Shown: piece after piece, positions 8,964 to 18,416 of the stretch | Layout: every line of letters begins with the position of its first letter | How positions within the stretch are numbered: the stretch's first letter is position 1 | Source: Mesorhizobium sp. ZC-5 | Lineage (GTDB): Bacteria; Pseudomonadota; Alphaproteobacteria; Rhizobiales; Rhizobiaceae | DNA length: 64,000 nt | Reading direction: 5' to 3' | NCBI RefSeq assembly: GCF_025753855.1 | Contig: NZ_JAOWPT010000014.1 | Location: 1 to 64,000 of the forward strand | Program-made: the position numbers and the translations under genes | Notes under the pieces: model-generated | The model's input: only the letters and a program-made list of their open reading frames with translations | The model's database searches: none | Told to the model about the DNA's origin: nothing

Positions 8964-9557
8964 ATGATGTTGAGGATCATAAGCCTTCTAGTCCTGACCG
9001 CCAATATAGCTGGCTGCACAACCAGCGCGCCGCTCTATGTCGACCCATCGGCACAAGCGATCCTTGTGCGGCAGGAGAACAACGTCCTGCTGTTGCAGGG
9101 CCTTCACGCGGCCGAGCGCCAGCGTCTGCGTGGTTTCATTGCGAGTGCCAGTCGCGGTCGAGTCGACGCGCTCCAACTCCTTATCAGCGGCCCATCTCGG
9201 CCCAGCGCACAGATAGCCAGTCAGGCCAGGAAAATGGGGGTCGACGCTTACAACATCCACCTGCTGGACCCCAGTATTGATCAGAACGACGGCGTCTCGG
9301 TAAGAGTAGAGGCGATTGTCTACAGTGCCAGTCCTCCCGTGTGTCCGTCGCTTTCCAGCCCGTTAGGCAAAGACAATTCTTTCGACCAGACGCTTGGCTG
9401 CTCGACCCGCCACAATCTGGTGGTCATGGTCAACGATCCGCGCGACTTGCTCGACAACCCGGCTGTCAGGCCAAGCAATGGCGATCGTGCCGCTATCCCC
9501 GTTGCCAAATACAGGACCTTCGCCACGGACAAGGACGCACCAGAACCAGGAACTTAA
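8964..9557 (+). CDS. Y4xK-like lipoprotein (CpaD-type pilus assembly family)
   Basis: 197 residues beginning MMLRIISLL, with a lipobox near residue 18 (LTANIAGC), so it should be exported and lipid-anchored. Body motifs (QVAxQARKMGV-like region, NLVVMVNDPRDLL) resemble the CpaD/Y4xK family found next to rhcC2 in rhizobia. It lies 10 bases behind rhcC2 and is probably co-transcribed. Its precise T3SS role is not established; help in secretin assembly is a guess from position. ATG 8964 and 8967 are both possible, and the ribosome binding site is weak. Confidence 0.8.
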   Translation: MMLRIISLLVLTANIAGCTTSAPLYVDPSAQAILVRQENNVLLLQGLHAAERQRLRGFIASASRGRVDALQLLISGPSRPSAQIASQARKMGVDAYNIHLLDPSIDQNDGVSVRVEAIVYSASPPVCPSLSSPLGKDNSFDQTLGCSTRHNLVVMVNDPRDLLDNPAVRPSNGDRAAIPVAKYRTFATDKDAPEPGT

Positions 9558-9829
9558 CAACCCACGCTGATAAAGCACCCCTGATGACAGCGGTTGCGAA
9601 ACGGGCGGCAAAGGTTGTTGGCTAGCGCGAAACGGTTTGTGATGCGCAGCAACTAATTGGACCACCTTCAGGCGTAGGCGGCCCGCGAGCTAATCGCATT
9701 GCATGTAGGGGCGACCACGGCAGAAATTACAGCGCTGTCCGCCATTGGAGTTTGAGTAGCGGATGTCGGTAACTATGTGCAGGCTCAGTGGAGAGCCGGT
9801 GTTGAGCAAAACCGCAAGGGTACTCATTC

Positions 9830-10360
9830 CAGCAGCTTGCCGGTTCTCCATAAGTCCACCATGAAGGACGGTCTTGCCTTCTTGCCCTGTCCCTTGCGGT
9901 GGAGCCTAGCGTTGGGATCGGCATGGGCTGGTTCGACAGCTTCTGGCCATCGCCGCCGCATTCTGCTGGCGAATCGCCCAAGCTGTCCTTCGGCATCACA
10001 CTCTTCATCGAAGCCCAGGCCTCGATCAGCATGCCGTCGACCAAGACGTGATCCGTAGACAGAAGCCCCTTCCCTGGTCTGGGCCAGCTCGGCAGCCAGG
10101 ACCTTCGCCGTGATGTCGCCCTCCAGCAGCCGGGCGCAGCTGTTGAAGAGCACCGAGTGATCCCCGGGTACATCATCGACGCCGATGCCGACGAACCGCG
10201 AAAGAGAAAGTATACTCCTGCTGCTCCATAAAAAGCTGCTCTGAGCGGATCGAGTAGATGCCTGCAACAGCATCGGCCGAAGCCTTCTCGGGCGGGACCG
10301 AAGGTCGCCCGATCGGCGAAACAGCGCGGCAAACCTCGCTCGATTATTCAAACTGACCAT
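9830..10360 (-). pseudogene. Decayed IS5-family transposase
   Basis: Fragments of an IS5-type DDE transposase can be read on the minus strand but alternate between frames. One frame gives a FVGIGVDDVPGDHSV-like block near 10200 and an ARLHRKGQGKKA block near 9880. Another gives STDHVLVDGMLIEAWASMKS near 10020. Family proteins read these blocks in one frame, so there are several indels. I could not place terminal inverted repeats. The flanks 9558-9829 and 10361-10680 hold nothing recognisable. Confidence 0.8.
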
Positions 10361-10680
10361 AAGTAGCTGATTTCACTCGCAATTTCTCAGTTTAGACGAC
10401 AATAAGCCGACATGGGCCGTCAAAAAGCTACACTGTTGATTTTAAACATATTTTTCAGCGAAAAGTTTTTCGTGTGGCTTCGGTATCTATCGAGGTCGAT
10501 TGCCTCTGAGAACCGATTTTTAGCGGCTGGGAGCCGCTCCGCTACCAGCGGAAAAGTACCGTCATGCCTCTTATAGCAGCGTTTTGTCGCCCGAACGAGG
10601 CCCGTCCGACCCACGTCCCAGAGCAAGCCTACGCAAGGGCCTGACGTACCGTTGTCGCCCCCATTCCGCGCCCCTTGAGT

Positions 10681-10708
10681 GTCAGAAAAAGATGTACTAT
10701 TTTCTGAC
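10681..10708 (+). promoter_or_regulatory. Inverted-repeat operator before abiEi
   Basis: GTCAGAAAA (10681-10689) and TTTTCTGAC (10700-10708) form a perfect 9-base inverted repeat with a 10-base spacer, ending two bases before the abiEi start. AbiEi antitoxins of known systems repress their own operon by binding inverted repeats, so this is the likely autoregulatory operator. Confidence 0.7.
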
Positions 10709-10710
10709 GC

Positions 10711-11340
10711 ATGAAAGCCACTGTCACATCAGTTCCGGATCGGATCATGCGACGCGCCCGCGCTGGCGGGCGTGGCGGCGTCTTCACGCCTCGTGACTTC
10801 CTGGACGTGGCGGCGCGCGCAGCGGTCGACCAAGCCCTTTCCCGTCTGGCGAAGACCGGAAAGCTTCGCCGCCTGGCGCGCGGCCTGTATGATTTCCCCA
10901 AGGTCCATCCCAAGCTCGGGCCGCTTTCTCCAACTCCGGACGACGTTGCGCAGGCGCTTGCACGCGAGACCGGCTCGCAGGTGCAGATGGCTGGCGCGCG
11001 CGCGGCGAACGCGCTCGGCCTCTCGACTCAGGTTCCGGCGAAGAGCACCTATCTGACCGATGGCCCCTCCCGCCGAGTCGTGCTGGGCAAGCGCGTGGTC
11101 GATCTGCGTCACGCCTCGCCCAAGCATCTGATTGCTCCGGGCAGCGCGGCCGGCACCGTCGTCCAGGCCCTGCGTCATGTGGGGCAGGTGCGTGCCGCCG
11201 ACGTCGCACAGATCGCAGCGCGTCGTCTGTCGGCCAGCGACAAGAAGACGCTCGCCTCCACCGCGGTCCAAGCACCCGCCTGGATGCGGCCGACGCTCGT
11301 CTCGATCGCAAACGCAGCGTCGGGCGATCTCGATGGATAA
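10711..11340 (+). CDS. AbiEi-like antitoxin of a type IV toxin-antitoxin system
   Basis: 209 residues. The N-terminal third has a winged-helix pattern (GGVFTPRDFLDVAARAAVDQ, then RLARGLYDFP), typical of AbiEi/DUF6088 antitoxins, followed by the domain with QMAGARAANALGLSTQ and ridges resembling the AbiEi C-terminal region. It would repress the operon and counteract the AbiEii nucleotidyltransferase. It overlaps the toxin start by 8 bases. The reading frame is intact although the toxin is not. The block is GC-rich and has no symbiotic role evident. Confidence 0.85.
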   Translation: MKATVTSVPDRIMRRARAGGRGGVFTPRDFLDVAARAAVDQALSRLAKTGKLRRLARGLYDFPKVHPKLGPLSPTPDDVAQALARETGSQVQMAGARAANALGLSTQVPAKSTYLTDGPSRRVVLGKRVVDLRHASPKHLIAPGSAAGTVVQALRHVGQVRAADVAQIAARRLSASDKKTLASTAVQAPAWMRPTLVSIANAASGDLDG

Positions 11341-12378
11341 GGTCGCTCTACTTCCAGCCACCGATCGGGCGGCTCTTTTTGGCGAGACCGGCGCAGGTCG
11401 AGGGGTCGCCGACACGATCATCGAAAAGGACTTCTGGGTCTGCTGGACCTTGAAGCGGCTTTTCGGCCTGCAAGGGAAGGACGCTGCCACCTTGGTCTTC
11501 AAGGGTGGCACGTCCCTTTCCAAGGCGTTCGGCGCGATCCGCCGCTTCTCCGAAGATATCGATCTGTCCTTCGATCGCGCCGACCTCGGCTACGTCGGCG
11601 ACCGTGATCCCGAGAAGGAGGGAATCAGCCGGAAGAAAGCGGCTCAACTCATCGAAGACCTGGTGGGCGACGTCGAGGCGCATATCGCCGAGAAGCTGCT
11701 TCCGGGGCTTCGCGCCGCCATCGCGGAGCAACTCGGCGAACCTACCGATGGCGCCTGGTCGCTGGAGATCGACGCAGGCGACGCGCAGACCGTGAACTTC
11801 CACTATCGACCGTGCTGCCCGCCGCCGAATATGAGGGCATGGCCTACATTACGCCGCGGGTGAAGCTCGAACTCGGCGCGCGCGGCGATCCATGGCCGAC
11901 CGAGGAGAAGGTCATCCGCTCCTATGCGGCGGAGGACTATCCCGACTTCTTCGAAGATCCCGACGCCGTCGTCACCGTGCTCGCGGCGCAACGGACCTTT
12001 TGGGAAAAGGCCACGGCGTTGCACGCAGAGGCCCATCGCCCCGCTGAATCCGCGACGCCGCAATATTTCTCACGACACTATTACGACCTCGCCATGCTTC
12101 TCGACACGGACGAGGGCAAAGCCGCCGCAGGCGATTTCGGCCTTCTGGCGACAGTGGCGAAGCACAAGGCGACCTTCTTCCGATCGGGCTGGGCCAGCTA
12201 CGACACTGCGCGGCCAGGGACGCTGCGCCTTATACCGAGCAAGGCGCGGATCAGGGACCTGCGTGCAGACTATCGTGCAATGGCGCCGATGATGTTCGAC
12301 GACAGCCCGCCCGCCTTCGACGCCATACTTGCAAGAATCGAGAAGCTCCAAGAAAACATCAATAGCTATGCGGCGTGA
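11333..12378 (+). pseudogene. AbiEii-like toxin (nucleotidyltransferase), frameshifted
   Basis: Translation from ATG 11333 gives the AbiEii N-terminal half with the nucleotidyltransferase signature FKGGTSLSKAF and SEDIDLSF, ending NFHYR. The frame then goes wrong near 11808 and stops at 11863. The rest of the family sequence (LPAAEYEGMAYI, VKLELGARGDPWPTEEK, HYYDLAMLL) continues in the next frame from 11812 to 12378. A single-base deletion within 11806-11812 explains this: five bases lie between the TAT codon and GTGCTG where six are needed. The toxin is therefore probably inactive. Confidence 0.85.
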
Positions 12379-12497
12379 GATGTGCTGGCGCCGGTCGCAC
12401 GAGATGACCATTCGCCAGAAATGCAACTCTGGACTCCCCATTGAACTGGAGAGAACAGGGGTCTCAGATTATACAGCACTTGAATTCCCGCGCCACC

Positions 12498-12516
12498 TGT
12501 CGTAAATAATACGACA
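12498..12516 (+). promoter_or_regulatory. Inverted-repeat operator before the Xre/RES module
   Basis: TGTCGTA and TACGACA form a perfect 7-base inverted repeat around AATAA, 18 bases before the antitoxin start. Xre/RES operons are autorepressed through such palindromes, so this is the probable operator. Confidence 0.72.
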
Positions 12517-12534
12517 CATGACGGAGCAGCGACC

Positions 12535-13023
12535 ATGACCAATCCCCTGATGGCAATTAGAGCGGCGTCGAGCGTCGGAAGCGAGTTTGAAGAGCTCGTG
12601 AACCTATTTGGCGGGCCGAACGTCCTAAAGCATCCCGTATCCAATCAGATCGAAGCTCACGAACTAATCCTCCACGGTATTCCGAGTTTGGCTCTTGAGA
12701 AACTCGTGACCCATCTCCTCGTCATCGACCCCACCGATGCCTTCGAGAAGGCTTTCGGTATGAGCGAACGCACATTCCAAAGACACAAATCCGACCGCTC
12801 CAGGACGCTCAACACTGAGCAGAGCTCTAGAACATGGAACTTCGCGAGAATTTTGACAAAAGCTACCTCTGTCCTCGGTTCCCAAGATGAGGCCGAGAAG
12901 TGGATGATTCAGCCTGCGATGGGGTTGGATAATCGAAGGCCGATTGATCTTTTGGCTACTGCGGCCGGCACCGAGCTCGTACAGGAGTTCCTGGAGCGTT
13001 TAGACTACGGTGTCTATGCATGA
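12535..13023 (+). CDS. Xre/MbcA/ParS-type antitoxin
   Basis: 162 residues. The C-terminal part has the DUF2384 pattern: helix, then MGLDNRRPIDLLATAAGTELVQEFLERLDYGVYA, which normally clamps the RES toxin. The middle holds a helix-turn-helix like segment (FGMSERTFQRHK). The N-terminus starts with ATG 12535 behind GGAG. Its stop overlaps the RES start (ATGA), the usual arrangement for this module. It should neutralise the toxin and repress the operon at 12498-12516. Confidence 0.9.
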   Translation: MTNPLMAIRAASSVGSEFEELVNLFGGPNVLKHPVSNQIEAHELILHGIPSLALEKLVTHLLVIDPTDAFEKAFGMSERTFQRHKSDRSRTLNTEQSSRTWNFARILTKATSVLGSQDEAEKWMIQPAMGLDNRRPIDLLATAAGTELVQEFLERLDYGVYA

Positions 13024-13526
13024 CGCCTTTACCAGGCTTGCTCGGAAATAGAGAGATCATAGGCTGGAGGCTCGACCACAACCGTTTCAGGTCCACCTGG
13101 GATAGTGGCGAGGGTTCGTTCAAACTGGGTGCAAGATGGAATAGCAGAGGCGTTAGGGCAATCTACGCTTCAATCGATCCGTCTACTGCGATTCTCGAAG
13201 TCGCCGTTCACAAAGGGTTTAGAACACTCGACACCGTTCCCCATGTTCTGACGTCTTTTGAAATTAGAGAACCATCCACTATTCATGTCGTGGACATGGG
13301 GGACATTCCAAATGCCAATTGGCTAAGGCCAGGCATTCCCAGCGCAGGGCAGCAGCACTTTGGCGATGCTTTACTCGCAACGCATATGTTTGTTCTGATT
13401 CCAAGTACGGTATCGCACCACAGTTGGAATTTGGTGTTTGATCCAGCCAGGGCCAGCGGTCTCTACACGCTTCGATCCCAAGAGGATTTCGCGCTGGACA
13501 CGAGATTGCATCCACCAACGCCATGA
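13020..13526 (+). CDS. RES-domain toxin (NAD+-depleting family)
   Basis: 168 residues. The RES domain is seen in the order WRLDHNRF, GEGSFKLGARWNSRGVRAIYAS, STAILEVAVHKG, and SHHSWNLVFDPA near the end. Conserved Arg, Tyr and Glu (RW, IYAS, ILEV) of the ADP-ribosyltransferase-like active site are present. Characterised RES toxins degrade NAD+. The pair looks complete and is inserted, together with the AbiE pair, between the T3SS regulatory and core blocks. Confidence 0.9.
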   Translation: MTPLPGLLGNREIIGWRLDHNRFRSTWDSGEGSFKLGARWNSRGVRAIYASIDPSTAILEVAVHKGFRTLDTVPHVLTSFEIREPSTIHVVDMGDIPNANWLRPGIPSAGQQHFGDALLATHMFVLIPSTVSHHSWNLVFDPARASGLYTLRSQEDFALDTRLHPPTP

Positions 13527-14176
13527 ACCCACGACTTTGACCTCATCTCAGTCCATGCCTGAAAAGCCCTGCGCCATTGAGTCATCGGCAAAAAATCAGC
13601 TTTTCGATGACATTCCGCGGCTCGTGAAGACGCCATCACGGTAGCTTTTTCTACGAGAATATTTACAACATCACCCCGCTCCCACTGATGACGTACATTC
13701 GGCCATGATAGAAACCCCGATCTCGAAGTGAGGACGCCAGCGGGCGGAAAGTCCTTTTTTCTTCAATGCCTTATGGGGCAAAAAGTGCCCTCACTAACCT
13801 CATTGACTGTTGACGGTACTCAGAAAAGTTCGGGCGGGCAATATGTATGCGACCCGTCAGGCGGTCCCTCACAGCCAATCTCTGCGTACCGATTGTCGCT
13901 GATTGTCTTTGGAGTGAGTTATTTTTGTTTTCAGTACGTTACGTCGCAGATTAGCGTATTTTTTCGGCGGCGTTTGAGTGGGTCCGAATCATTCCCGCTC
14001 CAACGCACATCGCCGCACATCGCCAGCCCCTCGTTCATGATCGCCCGAATACGCCGCAACGGATAGTCCCGCTGGCCCCGCGCCTTGAGGTCACCCGTTC
14101 ATCTGCGAATGTCTCTGGAGCCAATCAATCACGCTCCTCAAGTTACCAAGAGCAAATTATTCAACATCCTTCTAAT
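13527..14176. other. AT-rich gap between RES toxin and rhcU, possible transposase relic
   Basis: 650 bases without a convincing gene. The part 13640-13970 is AT-rich. On the minus strand around 14000-14100 a short stretch reads DYPLRRIRAIMNEGL, which resembles the N-terminus of IS5-type transposases. It is too short to be sure. The gap lies downstream of rhcU and may hold its terminator, but I saw no clear hairpin with a T-run. Confidence 0.4.
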
Positions 14177-15214
14177 CTAAACTAGGCCGGCGGCATACAA
14201 TACCTTCGCGACCGGCTCGAAATACTTCTGTGGGACGGGATCCCCCAGCTTTGTCGTGGGGATGAGCTGGCGCGCCAGGACATCATCATCGACAATGGTG
14301 AGACGTAGCGCCCGCGCCTCATCAAATAGCTGAGAAGCAGCCTCCCCCTCGCCTCGGCAAACCAGTACCGGCACCCCGGTCTCGCCACGGACGTAACGCA
14401 GACCAACCAGTATCGCGCGCCCTCTCAAGATCAATGTGGCGCGATGCACGCCAAGCGGAAGCTCGCTAGCCATTTCGTTGCGGAGGCGACGTCGTTCACG
14501 TTTCAATTCTGGCTCGCCTTGCTGATCCTTCAGCTCGCGCTTCATCTCGGTGTCGGTCATGCGCATGTCGCGCAAAAACAACCCGCGCTGAACCAGGAGA
14601 TCAATCAATCCGCCGATCAGAAAGAAGCCGGCAGCAATCCCAATCAGCAGTTTCACCTCTGCAAACACAAAGCCGACACAGCCCATGCCGCAGATCGGCA
14701 GATAGACCATCGTCTTCCACATGCCGAGAACGACGAGGAGAAAGACTGCGCTGAGGACGAAAACCTTCACCAACGTCTTCACAAGCTCGGTTAGAGAGCG
14801 CATCGACGCGATGCGCTTCAGCCCTTTGAAGGGGTCAATTTTCTCATATTTCGGCATCATCGGCTCGAAAGAGAAGACCAATCCACGATTAGCGAGAAGT
14901 CCCGATAAAACTGCTGCGACGACAATAATCCCGAGGAATGGGCCAACGATTGACACTGCAAGTTCGGTAAAAAGGACCAGCGCCTGCTGAACCGCGCTGT
15001 TGAAGGGCATATCTTGCAGCTTGTCTGTTAGTAAAAGCGCTTCCTGGCATTTATCCTCGATGGTGCTCGCTTTTAACCATAGATATCCCAGCCCGGCGCA
15101 CGTGCTGGCAGCGCGGACGAAATCGGCGCTGCTTGGAATCTGCCCTTTCTTGCGCGCTTGGTTCAGCTTCCTGGGTGTGGGTGGATGTTTCTTTTCTTCG
15201 CTCGTGTCGCTCAT
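14177..15214 (-). CDS. rhcU: RhcU, T3SS export apparatus switch protein (SctU)
   Basis: 345 residues, normal for the YscU/FlhB family. A basic N-terminus (KKHPPTPRKLNQARKKGQIP) precedes four hydrophobic segments (~residues 30-210) and a cytoplasmic C-domain from about 215. SctU controls substrate switching at the inner membrane. At the place where YscU/FlhB carry the autocleaving NPTH, this protein reads HRATLILRGRAILVGLRY, so the canonical motif is missing although the surrounding frame is well conserved. It was presumably the last gene of the rhcQRSTU run, but a decayed IS110 element now separates it from rhcT. Confidence 0.92.
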   Translation of the reverse strand: MSDTSEEKKHPPTPRKLNQARKKGQIPSSADFVRAASTCAGLGYLWLKASTIEDKCQEALLLTDKLQDMPFNSAVQQALVLFTELAVSIVGPFLGIIVVAAVLSGLLANRGLVFSFEPMMPKYEKIDPFKGLKRIASMRSLTELVKTLVKVFVLSAVFLLVVLGMWKTMVYLPICGMGCVGFVFAEVKLLIGIAAGFFLIGGLIDLLVQRGLFLRDMRMTDTEMKRELKDQQGEPELKRERRRLRNEMASELPLGVHRATLILRGRAILVGLRYVRGETGVPVLVCRGEGEAASQLFDEARALRLTIVDDDVLARQLIPTTKLGDPVPQKYFEPVAKVLYAAGLV

Positions 15215-15477
15215 CAGGCAGCCTCGCGATTGCGCTGAATCCGTTCAAGGGCGGACTGGGCGTTGGTCCCGCGCCGCCGCGAGGACGGCCTTTGCTTGCC
15301 CCACGAGGGCCCAAATGAGGCTTGAGGCTTTGCAGTGGCCGGGAGCTCCAGACGGGCTACAGGAAGATGCGCCACGGACACCTCCACCAAGATGTGCCCA
15401 GAGCGTCGATTGATCAGCACCTCGTGAGGGCAGCTTCCGGCACCGGGCACCCGACCCCAGTTTGCAAAGGTGCATCC

Positions 15478-16610
15478 ATGACCATTTGGGTTGGTGTCGA
15501 TTGGGGCGGATCGAACCATGCCGTTTGTATCGTCGACCCTGCCGGCTGGGGCCTGGATCACTTTGCCGTCGCCCACGAGCGGGACGGGCTTGCTGATCTC
15601 GCTGCCTGCCTGCGCCGGTATCGCACGCCCGGCGAGACGCCGATCCCCATCGAGCGGCCCAGTGGGCTCGTCGACGTGCTGGTCGAGGCCGGGTTCGTCG
15701 ACACCCTGCCCTACCCCAATGTCGTCAAGGCGTGCCGGCGCCGCTATCGCGCGGACGCTACCAGCAGCGACCCCGGCGACGCCTGCATCCCCGCCGACAT
15801 TCTGCGGATCGAGGGCCACCGGCTGGCGCCGTTTCGGCCACAATCTGACGCCATCAAGGCCTTGTGCGCGCTGGTTCGCGGCCGTGACAATCTCATTGCC
15901 AGAAAGGTCGTGCTCGCCACTCAGCTCCGCGCCCTGCTCGAAAGCTATTGGCCAGGTCCGTTCGACCTGTTCGCCGACATCGCAAGCCCCATCGCGCGGG
16001 CTTTCATTCAGTGCTACCCGCCGGAAGGCGCCGGCCGCCTGGCTGAGAAGCGAATGGCCGCATTCCTCGCCCAGAACCAGTATTGTGGCCGGCTCTGCTC
16101 CACTCCCAACCCAACCGCCACGGAGGCTGACGCTAAGGGCGAACTCTCGCGCGTCAGTGCCAGCACACTCGAAGGCCTCGTCGCCCAGATCGCCAAGCTC
16201 TCCAGCCGCATCGAGCCCCCCGTTGCTCGACTGCCGGAAGGACGCATCGTCATATCCTTCCCCGGGGCCGGAAAAATCTGCGCCGCCCAAATCACCGGCG
16301 AACTGGGCGACGGGCGTGTCCGCCGCCAAAGCGAGGATCATCTCGCTGCGGAGGCGAGCGTCGCTTCCGTCACATACCAGAGCGGCAAATCCCGCAGTGT
16401 CGGCTGGTGATGGGCCTGCAACAAACGCTTGCGCGCCGTCATGACCTGCTTCGCCGACAACTCCAGACAGGCAAGCCCATGTGTCGCGAAGGTCCATCAA
16501 GACGCCAGAAGACGCGGATACCAGCATCCGCTCACGCATGGATGTGCATTTTCTGGAGAGCATGGCAAGACGACATGCCCTACGATCCAAAAACACCCCC
16601 CTGCCTGGCC
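15478..16610 (+). pseudogene. IS110-family transposase, frameshifted, between rhcT and rhcU
   Basis: From ATG 15478 the frame gives an IS110 transposase N-terminus (TIWVGVDWGGSNHAVCIVD with the first catalytic Asp, then PIPIERPSG, and SDPGDACIPAD) and continues to GAGKICAAQITGELGDGR and YQSGKSRSV. It stops at 16410. The remaining C-terminus (AVMTCFADNSRQ, then WRAWQDDMPYDPKTP) is found in two other frames up to about 16610. At least two frameshifts are needed, so it is inactive. It is read against the direction of the T3SS operon. IS110 elements often lack terminal inverted repeats, and I could not fix the ends within 15215-16642. Confidence 0.85.
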
Positions 16611-16642
16611 TCTGCTTGTCGCTGGTTGGCAAAGGACCTCTC

Positions 16643-17464
16643 TCATTTCAGCAGCTTCTCAAACCACTCCAGCGCGCCGTTCGACCAGACGATTTCCGAT
16701 TTCATGCCTTCGACGAGATAGACAGTGTAGGTGACCATGATGATCGGAAAGCCGATATTCTTGATCGTCGGGGAGAGATCGCTCGGCTTGAATTGCGGCG
16801 CATAGCGCCCGACTATCATCACAGATATATCGACCAGGAGTAGGAAGGCCACCACAGGTCCAGAGACCAACAGAGTCGTGCGCATGATGTGGTCCAGGAG
16901 CCCCATCAATTCCGTTGCTCCTTGCGCAGTCAGGGTGGGTTGAAACCGATACACGGGCCAGATCAGATAGCTGCCATAAAGGCTGTTGATCATAACCTCC
17001 AGACCTCCCGACGCGACAAAGATCGTTGCCGCAGTGATGCCGAGAAAAACTCCCGTCGCCGAAGCCTGACTGCGCGTAGCGGGATCGTCCGAAGCGACCT
17101 GGCTGGTGATGCCGCGCTGGGTGTCAATAATCTCACCGGCCGCCTGCAGGCTCCATAGCGGGATGCCGAGCAGCGTGCCAAGCAGCAGGCCGACAAAAAC
17201 CTCCTTCAAACCGAGCAGCGTTACCTGAATAAGACGTGTTTCCGGATCAATCGCCTGCAGGTCGACGCTGATCTGCGCCAAGCATGGTAGTGCGAACGCA
17301 ACAGCCAAGCAGCCGCGGATCAGCCCGCTAATCTGAGATCGCGTAAATATCGGGAGGACCAGCATAATACCGACGGCGCGGGACGCGCCAAGTCCAGCCG
17401 CAACGATGAATTCGATGGCGGCCTGGATCAGACTTTGAGAATCAGAAAGTGACAAGCCATACAT
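16643..17464 (-). CDS. rhcT: RhcT, T3SS export apparatus membrane protein (SctT)
   Basis: 273 residues, full family length, with about six hydrophobic segments (for example 15-35, 80-100, 135-155, 200-225) and the SctT/FliR marks [21 protein letters not shown] and [11 protein letters not shown]. SctT sits in the inner-membrane export gate with SctR and SctS. Its start is 8 bases after the rhcS stop. Its own C-terminus is intact, so the IS110 relic entered downstream of its stop. Confidence 0.94.
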   Translation of the reverse strand: MYGLSLSDSQSLIQAAIEFIVAAGLGASRAVGIMLVLPIFTRSQISGLIRGCLAVAFALPCLAQISVDLQAIDPETRLIQVTLLGLKEVFVGLLLGTLLGIPLWSLQAAGEIIDTQRGITSQVASDDPATRSQASATGVFLGITAATIFVASGGLEVMINSLYGSYLIWPVYRFQPTLTAQGATELMGLLDHIMRTTLLVSGPVVAFLLLVDISVMIVGRYAPQFKPSDLSPTIKNIGFPIIMVTYTVYLVEGMKSEIVWSNGALEWFEKLLK

Positions 17465-17472
17465 GGGAATGG

Positions 17473-17748
17473 CTAGTAGCTGGATGTGATTGCGGGAAAC
17501 TCAGCAAAGATCTGGTTGGTGTATTCTATAAGCGGGGCGCTCAGCACAGGGGAAAACAGACCAATGACGGCAACAACGACCAGAAGTTTCACGGCGAGTG
17601 GCAAGGAATCATTCTGGATCTGCGTCGCCGCCTGGAAGATGCCAATGCCCAGCCCAACAACCACCGCCGCAATGAGTGGTGGCAGAACCCAGATCATGAA
17701 AACCACGAACGATTGGCTCATGTGAGTTACAATGCTGGCCTCGTCCAT
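17473..17748 (-). CDS. rhcS: RhcS, T3SS export apparatus small membrane protein (SctS)
   Basis: 91 residues with two hydrophobic helices (~12-38 and 50-75) and the SctS/FliQ pattern [24 protein letters not shown] start at ATG 17748 ([14 protein letters not shown]) because GGGAGG lies 6 bases before it and because 91 residues is the family length. A longer frame to 17805 would overlap rhcR and has no ribosome binding site. It lies two bases behind rhcR. Confidence 0.94.
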   Translation of the reverse strand: MDEASIVTHMSQSFVVFMIWVLPPLIAAVVVGLGIGIFQAATQIQNDSLPLAVKLLVVVAVIGLFSPVLSAPLIEYTNQIFAEFPAITSSY

Positions 17749-17750
17749 AC

Positions 17751-18416
17751 TCAACCTCCCGGTGTTGTGTAACTCAACACAAGCCCGTGCGTTAGTTGCG
17801 ACCAACCGTCGATAGTGACAAATAGAAACAGTTTGAAAGGCACAGATATCACCGCCGGGGACACCATTGACATGCCCATGGCCATCAGAATTGTCGTTAC
17901 GATAAGATCGATGGTGATAAAGGGAAGATAGAGAAGAAAGCCAATTTCGAAGGCACGCTTGAGTTCTGAGATTAGAAAAGATGGTATCAGAATGACGAGG
18001 TCATCAGGTGCAGCGCTGGCGCGCATATCCTGTGGCCAGACTTGTTGGGTCGAGGATAGGAAAAACCGGCGTTGTTCTTCATTGGTGAACCTCTTGAGAT
18101 AATCACGCAAGGGTTCCCGCCCCTCTTTAGCGGCGGTCACCCAGTCATCGAACGTTTGATAATGCAGTTTCGGATCCGTGACGCGAGCATAGGTTTGCTC
18201 AATAACAGGCGCGCTAACGAAAACGGTGAGAATCAATGCAGCGGCGTATAGCACGATGTTTGGTGGTATTGTCTGGGTCCCGAGCGCGTTGCGGACGAGG
18301 AAGAGGACGACCGATATCTTTACAAACGCCGTGGTCGTGACGACCGCCAACACCAGCAGACCGAGTCCGGCTGTAACCGCAAGTAATGCCAGGATTCCTG
18401 GTTGAACGTCAGTCAT
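17751..18416 (-). CDS. rhcR: RhcR, T3SS export apparatus membrane protein (SctR)
   Basis: 221 residues with four hydrophobic segments and the SctR/FliP signatures FVKISVVLFLVRNALGTQTIPPN and PSFLISELKRAFEIGFLLYLPF. ATG 18416 overlaps the rhcQ stop by a few bases, which with the family length decides the start over a longer upstream frame to 18563. It forms the core of the export pore with RhcS and RhcT. Confidence 0.95.
   Translation of the reverse strand: MTDVQPGILALLAVTAGLGLLVLAVVTTTAFVKISVVLFLVRNALGTQTIPPNIVLYAAALILTVFVSAPVIEQTYARVTDPKLHYQTFDDWVTAAKEGREPLRDYLKRFTNEEQRRFFLSSTQQVWPQDMRASAAPDDLVILIPSFLISELKRAFEIGFLLYLPFITIDLIVTTILMAMGMSMVSPAVISVPFKLFLFVTIDGWSQLTHGLVLSYTTPGG

Noticed and set aside
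15214-16632. 472-codon minus ORF
   Set aside because: Antisense to the IS110 transposase relic, whose plus-strand frames carry the family motifs.
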